Shown: one piece after another, positions 22,961-30,798 of the stretch
How positions within the stretch are numbered: the first letter of the stretch is position 1
Layout of the letters: each line of letters opens with the position of its first letter
Origin: a virus
DNA length: 64,000 nt
Strand: one strand, 5' to 3'
Virus record (IMG/VR): IMGVR_UViG_3300036861_001052
Location: 1 to 64,000 of that record
Translations under genes and position numbers: made by a program
Notes under the pieces: generated by a model
The model's database searches: none
What the model saw: the letters and a program-made list of their open reading frames with translations, nothing else
Told to the model about the DNA's origin: nothing

Positions 22961-24160
22961 ATGGATACCAGGCAGGAACGCGGACGAGCACTCGCTCAGA
23001 ACAAGAGGATCAGGCAGGTCCAGGACGCTCTCTGGTCCGTTCCTTCCCAGACCCAGAACTCGGGCGGCTACCTCGTGGATGTGCGCGCGGCCACATGCAC
23101 TTGTCCAGATCACGAGGAGCGCCGCACGAAGTGCAAACACCTCTGGGCCGTCGAATTCGTTCAGACGGTCGAGGTCCAGTCGGACGGCTCCGCGACAATG
23201 ACCGAATCCGTAGTCCTGACCCGGAAGTCCTACGCCCAAGACTGGCCGCGCTACAACGCCGCTCAGTGCGCCGAAAAGGCGACCGCGCAAGCGCTTCTCC
23301 GTGGGCTCTGCGCCGGCATCCAGACGCCGCCGCACCCCGGACGTGGTCGCAAGCCTACGCCACTCTGCGACGCTGTATTTGGCATGACGTGGAAGGTCTA
23401 CACGACCATGAGCGGCCGTCGTGCCACGACGGACCTGGAAGCGTGCGCCGACGCCGGTCACATGCGGAAGGCCCCTCGTTACAATACGCTTTTCGACCTG
23501 TTCGATCGTCCTGACATGACGCCGCTCCTGACGACGCTGGTTGAGGAGAGTGCGGCGCCGCTTGCGTGCGTCGAATCGAACTTCGCCGTCGATTCCACCG
23601 GATTCGGCACTGTCACGTACCGCCGATGGTTCGACCACAAATACGGACGCGAGATGAGGGAACACGGGTGGGTCAAAGCCCACGCGATGGTCGGCACGAA
23701 CACCAACGTCATCACCGCGATCCGCGTAACAGGTGGTTACGAAAACGATTGTCCGGAGCTTCCAGCACTGGTCGACGCGACGAGACGGCGCTTCGCCCTG
23801 GCGGAAGTCAGCGCGGACAAGGCGTACCTGTCCCACGGAAGCCTCGCCGCCATTGAAGCCGCTGGAGCAGTTCCGTACATCCCATTCAAGATCAACTCCA
23901 AGGCTGACGGCTCGGCCGCGTGGCGCCGAATGCTTGGCCTCTTTCTGTTCAAACAGGCGGACTTTTTTGCGCACTACCACGCACGGTCGAACGTCGAGAG
24001 CACCTTCTCTGCCCTCAAGCGCAAGTTCGGCGGATCCGTCCGGTCGAAGAACGAAACCGCACAGGTCAATGAGGTTCTGTGCAAGGCGTTGTGCTTCAAC
24101 CTTTCGTGTCTCGTCCACGCGATCCACGAGCTTGGAATCGATCCGACCTTTGCGAGGTGA
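22961..24160 (+). CDS. SWIM zinc-finger DDE transposase
   Basis: A 399-residue protein from ATG 22961. Residues 38-60 hold a SWIM-type finger (CTCPDHEERRTKCKHLWAVE; CxC...CxH). The catalytic core has Asp in FAVDSTGFGT, Asp in VSADKAYLS and Glu in RSNVESTFSALKRKFGG, the DDE order of DDE_Tnp_1-type enzymes, with a long central region. Matching inverted repeats and a 6-bp duplication flank its element, so it probably catalysed the insertion. The SWIM domain may recognise the ends. Confidence 0.85.
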   Translation: MDTRQERGRALAQNKRIRQVQDALWSVPSQTQNSGGYLVDVRAATCTCPDHEERRTKCKHLWAVEFVQTVEVQSDGSATMTESVVLTRKSYAQDWPRYNAAQCAEKATAQALLRGLCAGIQTPPHPGRGRKPTPLCDAVFGMTWKVYTTMSGRRATTDLEACADAGHMRKAPRYNTLFDLFDRPDMTPLLTTLVEESAAPLACVESNFAVDSTGFGTVTYRRWFDHKYGREMREHGWVKAHAMVGTNTNVITAIRVTGGYENDCPELPALVDATRRRFALAEVSADKAYLSHGSLAAIEAAGAVPYIPFKINSKADGSAAWRRMLGLFLFKQADFFAHYHARSNVESTFSALKRKFGGSVRSKNETAQVNEVLCKALCFNLSCLVHAIHELGIDPTFAR

Positions 24161-24163
24161 GTC

Positions 24164-24442
24164 GTGAGCGACCTGACAGACCAGGAACAGGCCAACGTCC
24201 GCAAGGCGCTCGCGGTCCTGCGGCTGCGGTGCGGTACGTGGGTAACGCTCGCGAAGGCCCTGCGCGTGAAGTACTCGACGCTGCAACGCGCGGCTGGCGG
24301 CCACGACGCGGTGAGTGCGCGACTGGCGCTCAGAACCGCTCGACTCGTCGGAATCGGTATCGACGACATTCTCGTCGGGAAATGGCCGCCTCCGAACACG
24401 TGTGCCCACTGTGGACAGCCGATGCCCAGGCCTGCCCGGTAA
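24164..24442 (+). CDS. Helix-turn-helix protein with C-terminal CxxC
   Basis: A 92-residue protein from GTG 24164, four bases after the transposase stop. Helices (VRKALAVLRLRCGTWVTLAK and LRVKYSTLQRAAGGHDAVSA) resemble an XRE-type reader. The tail CAHCGQPMPR suggests half a zinc site. Its stop falls two bases into the right inverted repeat, so it is the last element gene. It may regulate transposition or the upstream operon. Confidence 0.6.
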   Translation: MSDLTDQEQANVRKALAVLRLRCGTWVTLAKALRVKYSTLQRAAGGHDAVSARLALRTARLVGIGIDDILVGKWPPPNTCAHCGQPMPRPAR

Positions 24443-24496
24443 TTGCGATGCCTGCACGAGAATTGCGCCAGGCGTTCGCATTCCCGGGCAAAGCCC
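24441..24496 (-). repeat. Right terminal inverted repeat
   Basis: Reading leftward from 24496 gives GGGCTTTGCCCG, AAT, then two AATT blocks, mirroring the left end. A hairpin (CGGGC aaa GCCCG) forms within 24485-24497. Confidence 0.65.
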
Positions 24497-24502
24497 GCCG
24501 AC
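24497..24502. repeat. Target-site duplication, right copy
   Basis: GCCGAC abuts the right inverted repeat; identical to 20708-20713. Its phase relative to both halves of the fibre gene is the same, so loss of the element restores the frame. Confidence 0.75.
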
Positions 24503-25216
24503 GGCGGGAGGAATGCGCGAGCCAGCCTGGCCGTTACCGACAGCGAAAAAGTCGTTCGGAAAAGACGGCGACGCCGTGAACGCGATCGCCGGCACGGCCG
24601 AAAACTGCACGTTCGTGTTGGGGTCCGTGTTGCCGAGCGTCATGTTCCAGTAGATCTCGACGACGTTGCCCGGCACGGCATTCGGTAAGACCACCTGAAG
24701 AGGCGCCGGATCGGGACTCGCGTCACGCGGAAACGGCTCGCTCGAGGCCGCCTGCACCTCGAAGCTCACCGTAGGCTGGTCCCAGCCGGTCTGGACGAGG
24801 CACGGCGCCTCTCCGTCGCCGCCGGCAACGGTGCCCGTGACGACCATCCCCATGAACTCCGTCCCCGAGCTCGATCCGGCGATCTGCGTGTCCGAAAACA
24901 CGTCGCTCACAGCCGGGCTTGCGGCGAGCCGAGCAATCAGCAGGGCTTCGGACTCGCTCGCGAGAAAGCACGTGACCACGGGCGGCTCCGACTGAAAGCC
25001 TCCGGTCGTGTCGGCGAGAAGGCCCGCGTCTATTTCGACGACGAAGCTCGGTCCCTGTCCGCCGCCCGCGAGCGTGAGACCCACGACGACGTAGCCGTCC
25101 GGCAGAGCGCCGATGGCGTCGTTCACGCGGAGGGTGAGATCATCCGGAAGCGAGCTCTCGACGATGCGCGTGATGAGCGACGACGCCGCCGAGACCGCGA
25201 CTGATCCGTACTTCAT
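24497..25216 (-). pseudogene. 5' part (240 codons) of a transposon-split fibre-domain gene
   Basis: From ATG 25216 the first about 130 residues match the shared N-terminal domain of the other fibre genes (KYGSVAVSAASSL, YVVVGLTLAGGGQGPSF, GFQSEPPVVTCFLA, GTEFMGMVVTG). The C-terminal part (STVSFEV-like region to FFAVGNGQAGSR) is beta-rich. The coding sequence stops being native at the 6-bp duplication 24497-24502. Without the element it would be a 320-residue protein ending at 20465. The frame also stays open far into the transposon, so a chimeric protein is possible. Confidence 0.8.
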
Positions 25217-25224
25217 GGGCTCGC

Positions 25225-26073
25225 TCAGGCCGAAGCGCGGAGAGAAGCCGAGAGCACAGAGCCGGCAGCCGAAGTGATGCGGAGACCGAGCTTCGTCGAC
25301 GCGATCACCTGAGGCTCGAGGACGACGAAGCCCAGGACCGACACGTTGTCGAACTCGCCGGCAGCGACGTGACCCTTGGTCGACGCGACCACGCTCGGCG
25401 TCCCGAGCGGATCGGTCACGATCTCGGCAGTGAAATCTCCATCCGCCGTGAGGCCCACGGTGATGCTCGCTTCAATCTCAGCGAAGATCGCGCTCGTGCC
25501 CGTGTAGAGGATCTCTTGCGGAGAGGCCAGCGTGAACCGCGTGCCCATACTGAGCGCGTCGAACGCCAGGATGGTCTCTCCCGCACCGAGCGCCTGGAGC
25601 GTGGTCGCGACGGCGAGGAGTCGAACGTCATTGCCGCCGAGCGGCACGGACGACGCCCCGAATACGGTGAGGCCCATCACGCGCTGGCCCTTGGCGGCGC
25701 CGGCGACCTGCTCGTCCACCACCCCGAATGGCACCAGGCCTCCCGCCGGCGGCGGCACGCCCGCGGCGGTCTTCGCGCGCGCGAGCGCTTCCGGGTCGCT
25801 CCCGAGGTAGCACCGCACCAAGGTGCCCGAGATGCCGTTGATCGCTCCGATGAGCCCGCCGTTCACGTCGTCGAGAGGCGCCGTCTCGAGGAGCACGGTG
25901 AAGCTGTGGCCGTCTCCCGACCCAGCCAGAGAGATCGAGCTAGTGACCCTCGAGTTACCGTCCACCGCGAGGAGGGCGGCGTTCACGAGGGCTTCGAGCT
26001 CTTCTGGATCTGCGGCCTCGAGAAAAAAGGTTTCCGTGTCCGCGTTGCCACCAACTGTTCCAAATTGCGTCAT
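25225..26073 (-). CDS. Structural protein of the shared N-terminal-domain family
   Basis: A 282-residue protein, ATG 26073, overlapping the previous stop. The N-terminal part (FGTVGGNADTETFFLEAADP, VTSSISLAGSGDGHSF, LVRCYLGSDPEAL, GAAKGQRVMGLTVFG) follows the same order as the fibre family: initial strand, 'lAG.GdG..F', 'v.cYl.s..eal' and 'a.kGqrfMG'. The C-terminal 110 residues are a beta-rich domain (ILYTGTSAIFAEIEASITV). Probably a virion protein; no enzymatic motif. Confidence 0.65.
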   Translation of the reverse strand: MTQFGTVGGNADTETFFLEAADPEELEALVNAALLAVDGNSRVTSSISLAGSGDGHSFTVLLETAPLDDVNGGLIGAINGISGTLVRCYLGSDPEALARAKTAAGVPPPAGGLVPFGVVDEQVAGAAKGQRVMGLTVFGASSVPLGGNDVRLLAVATTLQALGAGETILAFDALSMGTRFTLASPQEILYTGTSAIFAEIEASITVGLTADGDFTAEIVTDPLGTPSVVASTKGHVAAGEFDNVSVLGFVVLEPQVIASTKLGLRITSAAGSVLSASLRASA

Positions 26074-26528
26074 GTGTTTGTCCCTCGATCTGTAAAACGT
26101 TCTCCTGCTAGAAATGCCATGATACCCCAGCCGGCGCCCGCCGCGCCCATTGCGAGGCGCCGGAGCGATCCGTCACCGCGTGCGGCGCGAATCGCCGCCT
26201 CCTGGTAGTCGTCGAGACTCTCGGCGTCCGCCGCCATCCAGAATTTCGCGACGACGGCCGGAAGGGCCGCGGGAGGCCAGCCCGAGTCGCCGCTCTCCAC
26301 CTTGTCAGACAGGAGGAGGTGCAGGACGACCCCGCTAGCGGCGCTCGAGATCCCGATGGCGGCAACGCCGAGCCGCCACTTTCCGGTCGCCTTCGCACGC
26401 TCGTCGTTCTCGGCGATGAGCGCCTGGAGTTTCTGCTCGAAGGCGCGTTCCAGCTGCTCCGGGTCGCTTCCTTGAATGAAGTCGGCCCGGACGTACGCGC
26501 TCGCGGGAAGTGCTGCGTGTAAAAACAA
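26070..26528 (-). CDS. Membrane protein in the structural cluster
   Basis: A 152-residue protein from TTG 26528, an unusual start here; no better start is evident. N-terminal SAYVRADFIQGSDPEQLERA echoes 'a.dpe.le...' of the neighbours. Two membrane segments are predicted: LGVAAIGISSAASGVVLHLL and LAMGAAGAGWGIMAFLAG. A central helix-rich part lies between. Role unknown. Confidence 0.5.
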   Translation of the reverse strand: MFLHAALPASAYVRADFIQGSDPEQLERAFEQKLQALIAENDERAKATGKWRLGVAAIGISSAASGVVLHLLLSDKVESGDSGWPPAALPAVVAKFWMAADAESLDDYQEAAIRAARGDGSLRRLAMGAAGAGWGIMAFLAGERFTDRGTNT

Positions 26529-26542
26529 CTCGGGGCTCTCGG

Positions 26543-27079
26543 TCAGGTTATCTGCGGCGGCGGGACGAGTCCCGTAACGGCGACCATGAAGCGTTGACCC
26601 TTCGCGCTGCCAGCGACGGCGACGAAGTTACAGAGCACCGTTGCGTCGCCACCAGGCGTTCCCGCAGCGGCGTCCAGGATGTCGCTCACGGCCTTGTTCA
26701 GGGCGGCGTCGACCGCGTCCTGCTCGGCCGCGACCGCGAACTTCGTGAGGAAGAGTGCCGGGTCGAGAAATACTGCCGCGGGCGAGAGCGGCAGAGCCGA
26801 CGACTCGCCGACGAGCAGGTTCTGGACGGCTGCGATGCTCGCGCGGGTGAAGTACACCGTGAATATGAACGTATGCCCGTCGCCTGCAGCAGCGAGAGAA
26901 GCGTCCACCGGCGTGAACTTGTTCTCATCGCCCTGGATGGCGGCGTTCATGGCCACGATCTCGGCAAGGTGAAGGGCGACGACGCGGGCCATTTCCTCCG
27001 CATCGGCCGCCTGAGCGCTCCGAATGAAGTAGTCAGGGACGCCGCTCGTGCGAGAGAGATAGAGATCCGAAAACGACAT
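26543..27079 (-). CDS. Structural protein of the shared-domain family (short)
   Basis: A 178-residue protein from ATG 27079. It contains the same order of motifs as the fibre family, diverged: AQAADAEEMARVVALHLAEI, ASLAAAGDGHTFIFTVYF, then SAKGQRFMVAVTGLVPPP at the end. It consists of little more than the common domain, so it may be a connector or a base-level subunit for the longer family members. Inference only. Confidence 0.6.
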   Translation of the reverse strand: MSFSDLYLSRTSGVPDYFIRSAQAADAEEMARVVALHLAEIVAMNAAIQGDENKFTPVDASLAAAGDGHTFIFTVYFTRASIAAVQNLLVGESSALPLSPAAVFLDPALFLTKFAVAAEQDAVDAALNKAVSDILDAAAGTPGGDATVLCNFVAVAGSAKGQRFMVAVTGLVPPPQIT

Positions 27080-27137
27080 GGGTGGTTTCCTCGGGTTGGG
27101 GTCCCGGCGGCGTTGGCTCTACCGGGACAGAGACAGA

Positions 27138-27623
27138 CTACCTGGACAGGACGCGGCGGGCTAGTACCACGCCGATGCTAGCCAAACCGACCCCGAAGAA
27201 AGCCCGCACGCCGGGCCTCGCTAGAAACGGTCTGTCCTCCGGCCACGGCAGGTCTGGATCGGGGCAGTCAGCGTCACCCGTGCACACGTCGGAAATCTTG
27301 AGCCCCGGATGCCACTCGAAGTGACCCGGATCCCAGCCCCAGTCGCCGCCCCAGACCCCGCCCATCTTCTTCCAGTACTCGCCGAGAATCGCGTAGCCGT
27401 CGGAAAGCCCGTCGATGTGCAGGTCCGCGGCGCGTCCCCAGACGTGCCAGGAGATGCAGCCTCGCGCCTGCGTCGCGACTCCTGGCGCCGACTCGTAGAT
27501 GGCGTTCTGCTCGGCGCAGCTCCGCCTTGTCGAGACGACGTGGGCTGAGACGCCGCTCCGAGCCGCGAAGCGGAGGAGCTCGTCGAGCTTGTCGCTCATC
27601 CACGGCGTGAGATCGGGGTTCAT
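27138..27623 (-). CDS. M15-type peptidase (VanY-like), membrane anchored
   Basis: A 161-residue protein. The metal site is visible as SWHVWGRAADLHIDG (SxHxxGxAxD) followed by HFEWHPG, the family's second His pair. This is the D-Ala-D-Ala peptidase fold used by many endolysins. The last 25 residues (AFFGVGLASIGVVLARRVL) form a membrane helix. It cleaves peptidoglycan stem peptides, most likely in release. It overlaps the next gene upstream by four bases. Confidence 0.8.
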   Translation of the reverse strand: MNPDLTPWMSDKLDELLRFAARSGVSAHVVSTRRSCAEQNAIYESAPGVATQARGCISWHVWGRAADLHIDGLSDGYAILGEYWKKMGGVWGGDWGWDPGHFEWHPGLKISDVCTGDADCPDPDLPWPEDRPFLARPGVRAFFGVGLASIGVVLARRVLSR

Positions 27624-27973
27624 TCGAAGGCAGGCTCTGGCTCCGCCGAGAGCTCCGGGGGGTTCGGCTCCTGCGGGACTGGAGCGGGGTTCTCCTCGTA
27701 CTCCTCTTTCTTCCGCCGCGGCCTTCCTCGGTAGACTTCGGCAGTGACGTTCTCGCCGGTCCTGGCCTCGTACTGCGCGACGATGCGGAAGCCCTGCCGC
27801 GACTTAGGATTCGTGGTCACGGCGCGATCGTGTTTGCCTTCCGTCGCGCCGATGCGCGCGAGGTCTTTCGCAGCCTTGAGCTCGAGAGGCTTTCGATTCA
27901 CCTGGCGGACGGGGCTTCGGCGGTCCCGGATCCCCATTTCCCAGACGTGGTAGCCGTGGGCGTTCGGCTTCAT
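27620..27973 (-). CDS. Hypothetical basic protein
   Basis: A 117-residue protein. The N-terminal HGYHVWEMGIRDRR and middle RQGFRIVAQYEARTGENV are folded-looking. The last 35 residues are Pro/Glu-rich and disordered. It lies between the M15 peptidase and amidase and overlaps its neighbours by ATGA. No family known. Confidence 0.5.
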   Translation of the reverse strand: MKPNAHGYHVWEMGIRDRRSPVRQVNRKPLELKAAKDLARIGATEGKHDRAVTTNPKSRQGFRIVAQYEARTGENVTAEVYRGRPRRKKEEYEENPAPVPQEPNPPELSAEPEPAFE

Positions 27974-28212
27974 TCGTCACCTCTAATGGCTATCTTCATC
28001 GCAGCATCGGCGACAGCCCCAACCGGATCCACCAAGAACCCCAGGGTGGACTTCGCCGCTTCCGGCAGATCGCTCGCGTAGAGTTCTCTCCGGAACCTCG
28101 CGCGCTCTTCGAACTCGACGAGCATCGCCGCGGCGCGCGCGATCACCTTGTCGAAGCGACGTGCTTGGCGCGCCTTCATCCTGGCTTTCCTCGTGCGCTT
28201 CTCCCGGCTCAC
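27970..28212 (-). CDS. Small basic protein upstream of lysis gene set
   Basis: An 80-residue protein; GTG 28212 overlaps the amidase TGA (GTGA). The N-terminus is a very basic helix (SREKRTRKARMKARQARRF), then AAAMLVEFEERARF and a DPVGAVADAAMKIA segment. It may be membrane-associating or nucleic-acid binding. Unknown. Confidence 0.5.
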   Translation of the reverse strand: MSREKRTRKARMKARQARRFDKVIARAAAMLVEFEERARFRRELYASDLPEAAKSTLGFLVDPVGAVADAAMKIAIRGDE

Positions 28213-29021
28213 GTCGCCTCCTTCGCCCATAGGAGCACCACGTCCTTCGGGTAGTTCAGGCCAGGATCTGTATGCGTCGTCTGATGAAACGCTAGCCGGA
28301 CGTCGTTATGCGTGCAGAGCCCTCGGCCGCCGGCTCGGAGCGTACCCGGAGTGAGCCACACGAGCGGGACGTCCCACTTCTTCGCCTCGAAGGCTATGAG
28401 GCGCGCGACGAGCCGCAGCATGCTCTGGCCGTAGGGATCGAGCCACTCGTCCCTGGTCTGCTTCGCGTATCCGGCCTGCTCGATGCCGATCGTCCATTCG
28501 TTTGGCGGCGCGTGGTAGGCGATGTGCTCGTCGGGCACGCAGCGGATGATGCTGTCGACGTCGACGACGAGGTGCGCGCTCGCGGGCTTCTTCGGTCCAA
28601 GCTGGAAGTACGTTCCGATCGCCTCGGCACTCGAGAGGCCCTCTCCGGTCTCTGCCGAGTGGACCACGATGGCGTCGATCGAGGGGCGATTCGCCCAGCG
28701 CCAGTACTTGGCAGGCACGTCCTTGATCGGAGGCAAACCCGTATCCGGAGGCGGCGACGGATCGATGAAGAGCGTCGGGTCAATGAACGCGCGGGTCTTC
28801 GGGCCAACGACTCCGTCAGGCTCGAGCTTTCGCCGCCTCTGAAACTCTTTTGTCGCTTCCTTCGTGACCGCGCCGAAGCCGCCATCGACCGTGATGGGCC
28901 AGGAGTATCCCCACGGCTCGGGGCGCTTTTCGTAGCGCTGGACCGCCTGCCACGCGGCCACGTCGTGGCCGACCATGCCCTGCTGGAGCAGCCGCCATTC
29001 GCTCGGAGCAGGCTTGAGCAT
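28209..29021 (-). CDS. N-acetylmuramoyl-L-alanine amidase (endolysin) with peptidoglycan-binding domain
   Basis: A 270-residue protein from ATG 29021. Residues 10-75 are a PG_binding_1 module (VAAWQAVQRYEKRP, VDGGFGAVTKEATKEFQRR, GVVGPKTRAF). Residues 115-265 form an Amidase_2 fold: DAIVVHSAETGE carries the first zinc His, DSIIRCVPDEHIAYHA lies in the centre, and HTDPGLNYPKD the second. This is the standard phage endolysin layout. It has no signal peptide and would need a holin-type partner; small membrane proteins are nearby (29030, 30204). Confidence 0.85.
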   Translation of the reverse strand: MLKPAPSEWRLLQQGMVGHDVAAWQAVQRYEKRPEPWGYSWPITVDGGFGAVTKEATKEFQRRRKLEPDGVVGPKTRAFIDPTLFIDPSPPPDTGLPPIKDVPAKYWRWANRPSIDAIVVHSAETGEGLSSAEAIGTYFQLGPKKPASAHLVVDVDSIIRCVPDEHIAYHAPPNEWTIGIEQAGYAKQTRDEWLDPYGQSMLRLVARLIAFEAKKWDVPLVWLTPGTLRAGGRGLCTHNDVRLAFHQTTHTDPGLNYPKDVVLLWAKEAT

Positions 29022-29029
29022 TGGAGTTT

Positions 29030-29611
29030 TTACCTGTCGACGCTCACGCTCACCGGCAGAAGCGCGAAGCCGCCCTTGTCCGGCTCGTGAAGATCGCAGG
29101 CGCGGCCCGCTGATTGAGGCACCTCGATGTGCCGGCCGCCCTCGCACCAAGTCGATCCAGGATCGGTATTCTTGTAGGCGATCTTCTGACCGCGGCTCGC
29201 GAGCCACGACGACGGATCCACGCTCGCCATTGCTCCACCCGGCAAAAATTCCGTGACGCTGAAGTAGACGCGGCCCGTCGACTCGCCGAGCTTCTGCCCG
29301 CGGCCGACGTACTGCCCCTCTTCGACGTCACCCGGCACGACGCCGTCCATCATCACGAAGACCGGCTCGTAGAGAGATCCGACGACGACGAAGCTATCGC
29401 CGACTGCCGCGACGCGTCCTCCCACTGTCGAGTACACAGGGCTACCCTGTGGGGTACTAATCACGAGACTTGGATCGCACACGCTACCCCGGCGGGTACT
29501 GGGACAGGACTCCACACTGCCCTCTTTCACTACGGCTCGAAACGGCCGAAAAAACGTTTTGACGATCGCGACGCCGGCAATCGCTCCGAGCACATAGGGC
29601 GCAGTACTCAT
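29030..29611 (-). CDS. Membrane-anchored M23/lipoyl-like beta-barrel protein
   Basis: A 193-residue protein with an N-terminal helix (APYVLGAIAGVAIVKTFF). The middle GSPVYSTVGGRVAAVGDSF, MMDGVVPGDVEEGQYVGRGQ and GESTGRVYFSVTEF resembles an M23 peptidase or biotinyl/lipoyl-like barrel with the 'G..v.aG..iG..G.tGr' rhythm. The usual zinc ligands (HxxxD, HxH) are not visible, so it may be an inactive or binding version. It follows the endolysin and may act in peptidoglycan contact. Confidence 0.55.
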   Translation of the reverse strand: MSTAPYVLGAIAGVAIVKTFFRPFRAVVKEGSVESCPSTRRGSVCDPSLVISTPQGSPVYSTVGGRVAAVGDSFVVVGSLYEPVFVMMDGVVPGDVEEGQYVGRGQKLGESTGRVYFSVTEFLPGGAMASVDPSSWLASRGQKIAYKNTDPGSTWCEGGRHIEVPQSAGRACDLHEPDKGGFALLPVSVSVDR

Positions 29612-29674
29612 CTCTCGATCATGCCGGAACTAGGCGCTTCCCGCAAGGCTTGGTAGGCTCTACGCAGATCCCCG

Positions 29675-29974
29675 ATGGCGCAGCGTTTCTCGCCTGAGCT
29701 CCCCTGGATCCTGGTCCACCCGTCCCGAAGCGGCGGCTTCTACATGACCTGCGAGGTCTGCGGAGAAGAAGGCCACGGCATGGATCACCGCGAGGCGCAC
29801 GCCTTCGCGTACCAGCACCGCGAGCACACCGCAGGCGAAGGCTACCTCGGCGCCGGCGACGCTTTCGCGGCAGTCGCCAAACCCATCGCGCGCGCGATGG
29901 GCAAAGCCCCCTGCACGCCCTGCGAAGCGCGGCGGCGCGCCATGAATCAAGTCAGGTTTCCCTGGCCCTGGTAG
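29675..29974 (+). CDS. Zinc-binding small phage protein
   Basis: A 99-residue protein from ATG 29675, divergent from 29611. CEVCGEEGHGMDH is followed by HREHTAGEGY and, near the C-terminus, CTPCEARRR, giving four cysteines plus several histidines. The layout suggests one zinc site linking both ends. It starts a short rightward trio. Confidence 0.6.
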   Translation: MAQRFSPELPWILVHPSRSGGFYMTCEVCGEEGHGMDHREAHAFAYQHREHTAGEGYLGAGDAFAAVAKPIARAMGKAPCTPCEARRRAMNQVRFPWPW

Positions 29975-30214
29975 TTGTCCGAGAACGGAAAGACGGTGCC
30001 CAAGACCGACAAGGAAGCCCCTACCAAGCCCGAGAATCACGACCCTCTCATGGCCGCGTTTGCGCGGCTCGAGGGCAAGGTCGACAAGATGCTTGGCATG
30101 ATGCACGCGTTTTTCGACGAGCTGAACGAGCAGCGCAGGGAGCTCAACATGCAAAGGCTCCGGGTCGAGGCCCTCTCCGAGCGTGTCAGGATGGAGCTAG
30201 CCGATGGTCCCTGA
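29975..30214 (+). CDS. Coiled-coil small protein
   Basis: A 79-residue protein; TTG 29975 directly follows the previous TAG, and GTG 29996 is an alternative start. Residues 30-70 form a coiled coil (AAFARLEGKVDKMLGMMHAF, ELNEQRRELNMQRLRVEALS). Its end overlaps the next ATG by 11 bases. It may pair with the following coiled-coil membrane protein. Confidence 0.55.
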   Translation: MSENGKTVPKTDKEAPTKPENHDPLMAAFARLEGKVDKMLGMMHAFFDELNEQRRELNMQRLRVEALSERVRMELADGP

Positions 30215-30611
30215 GGGAGATCGCGTGGAACGACTCCGGCTCGATGCTCTCGAGCGCTGGCGCGACAAGGTCGACGATGAGAGAGGAACAATCATGGGCG
30301 ACCTCGGCATGATCCGAGGGCTACTGGAAGGCATCAAAGACGACTTCGCCGACGTGAAGACTCGCCTCTCCAATATCGAGGACAAGATCGAGGAACGCCC
30401 GAGCCGCACGGAGATCCAGAAGCTCGATCGGGATATCGATAGCCTCCGGGCCAAAGCCAAGGACAGTAAGATTCGGGGCTGGACGAAGTTCGAGGTGACG
30501 GGGCCGGGAGGGATGAAGTTCAAGCTGCTTGGTGTCTCGGGCGTCACGATCGTGCTCGTCTTGCTCCTCGCCGTCATCGGCGTGACCCTCATCCTGCTCC
30601 TCAAGAAGTGA
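30204..30611 (+). CDS. Coiled-coil protein with C-terminal membrane helix (holin/spanin-like)
   Basis: A 135-residue protein from ATG 30204. Residues 5-95 are a coiled coil (RLRLDALERWRDKVDDERGT, LSNIEDKIEERPSRTEIQKL). Residues 110-133 (VSGVTIVLVLLLAVIGVTLI) form one membrane helix ending in Lys-Lys. This resembles XhlA/holin-associated and tail-lysis proteins that carry an N-terminal coiled coil and a C-terminal anchor. Nearness to the endolysin favours a lysis role but does not prove it. Confidence 0.6.
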   Translation: MVPEGDRVERLRLDALERWRDKVDDERGTIMGDLGMIRGLLEGIKDDFADVKTRLSNIEDKIEERPSRTEIQKLDRDIDSLRAKAKDSKIRGWTKFEVTGPGGMKFKLLGVSGVTIVLVLLLAVIGVTLILLLKK

Positions 30612-30798
30612 GCTCTCTGTCGAGCTCGGCCTGCTCAGCTGGCGAGAGCGCCTCCCACAGGCTGTCGAGCTCTTCGATGTAGCGGCTCTCTTCCGATCCG
30701 GAGAGCGAGCCGCCCGCTTCCTCCCTGGCTTTCAGAAGCGCCCGGAGAAGCCGGCGATAGCGTTCCGCGGTGTCGCTCACCGGCGGGACGAGCGCCAC
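30601..30798 (-). CDS. Small helical protein next to HicB-like gene
   Basis: A 65-residue protein, all helical (AERYRRLLRALLKAREEAGG, DSLWEALSPAEQAELDREL). It overlaps the HicB-like gene by 22 bases, so the two are coupled. It is a plausible partner protein, but is not a HicA-type toxin. It overlaps the convergent coiled-coil gene by 11 bases. Confidence 0.5.
   Translation of the reverse strand: MALVPPVSDTAERYRRLLRALLKAREEAGGSLSGSEESRYIEELDSLWEALSPAEQAELDRELTS

Larger units (their letters stand above)
20714..24496 (+). mobile_element. 3.78-kb DDE transposon with regulator and lipoprotein cargo
   Basis: Boundaries come from three agreeing observations: matching ends GGGGCTTTGCCCG (20714-20726) and, inverted, CGGGCAAAGCCC (24485-24496), with a degenerate inverted similarity extending about 55 bases; a 6-bp direct duplication GCCGAC; and exact restoration of a 320-residue fibre ORF after excision. 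Contents are a leftward XRE regulator and membrane protein, a rightward lipoprotein, a leftward CopG-like protein, the transposase and a small HTH/zinc protein. Cargo unrelated to transposition is unusual for an element of this size. Confidence 0.8.

Noticed and set aside
21098-25216. A single 1372-codon leftward open frame
   Set aside because: Its first 240 codons are a real fibre gene, but beyond 24497 it reads antisense to the transposase and other element genes. It is an accident of composition.
27155-27180. Third copy of the operator (TGCTAGCCAA)
   Set aside because: Only one arm matches and it lies inside the 3' coding end of the M15 peptidase gene; likely chance.
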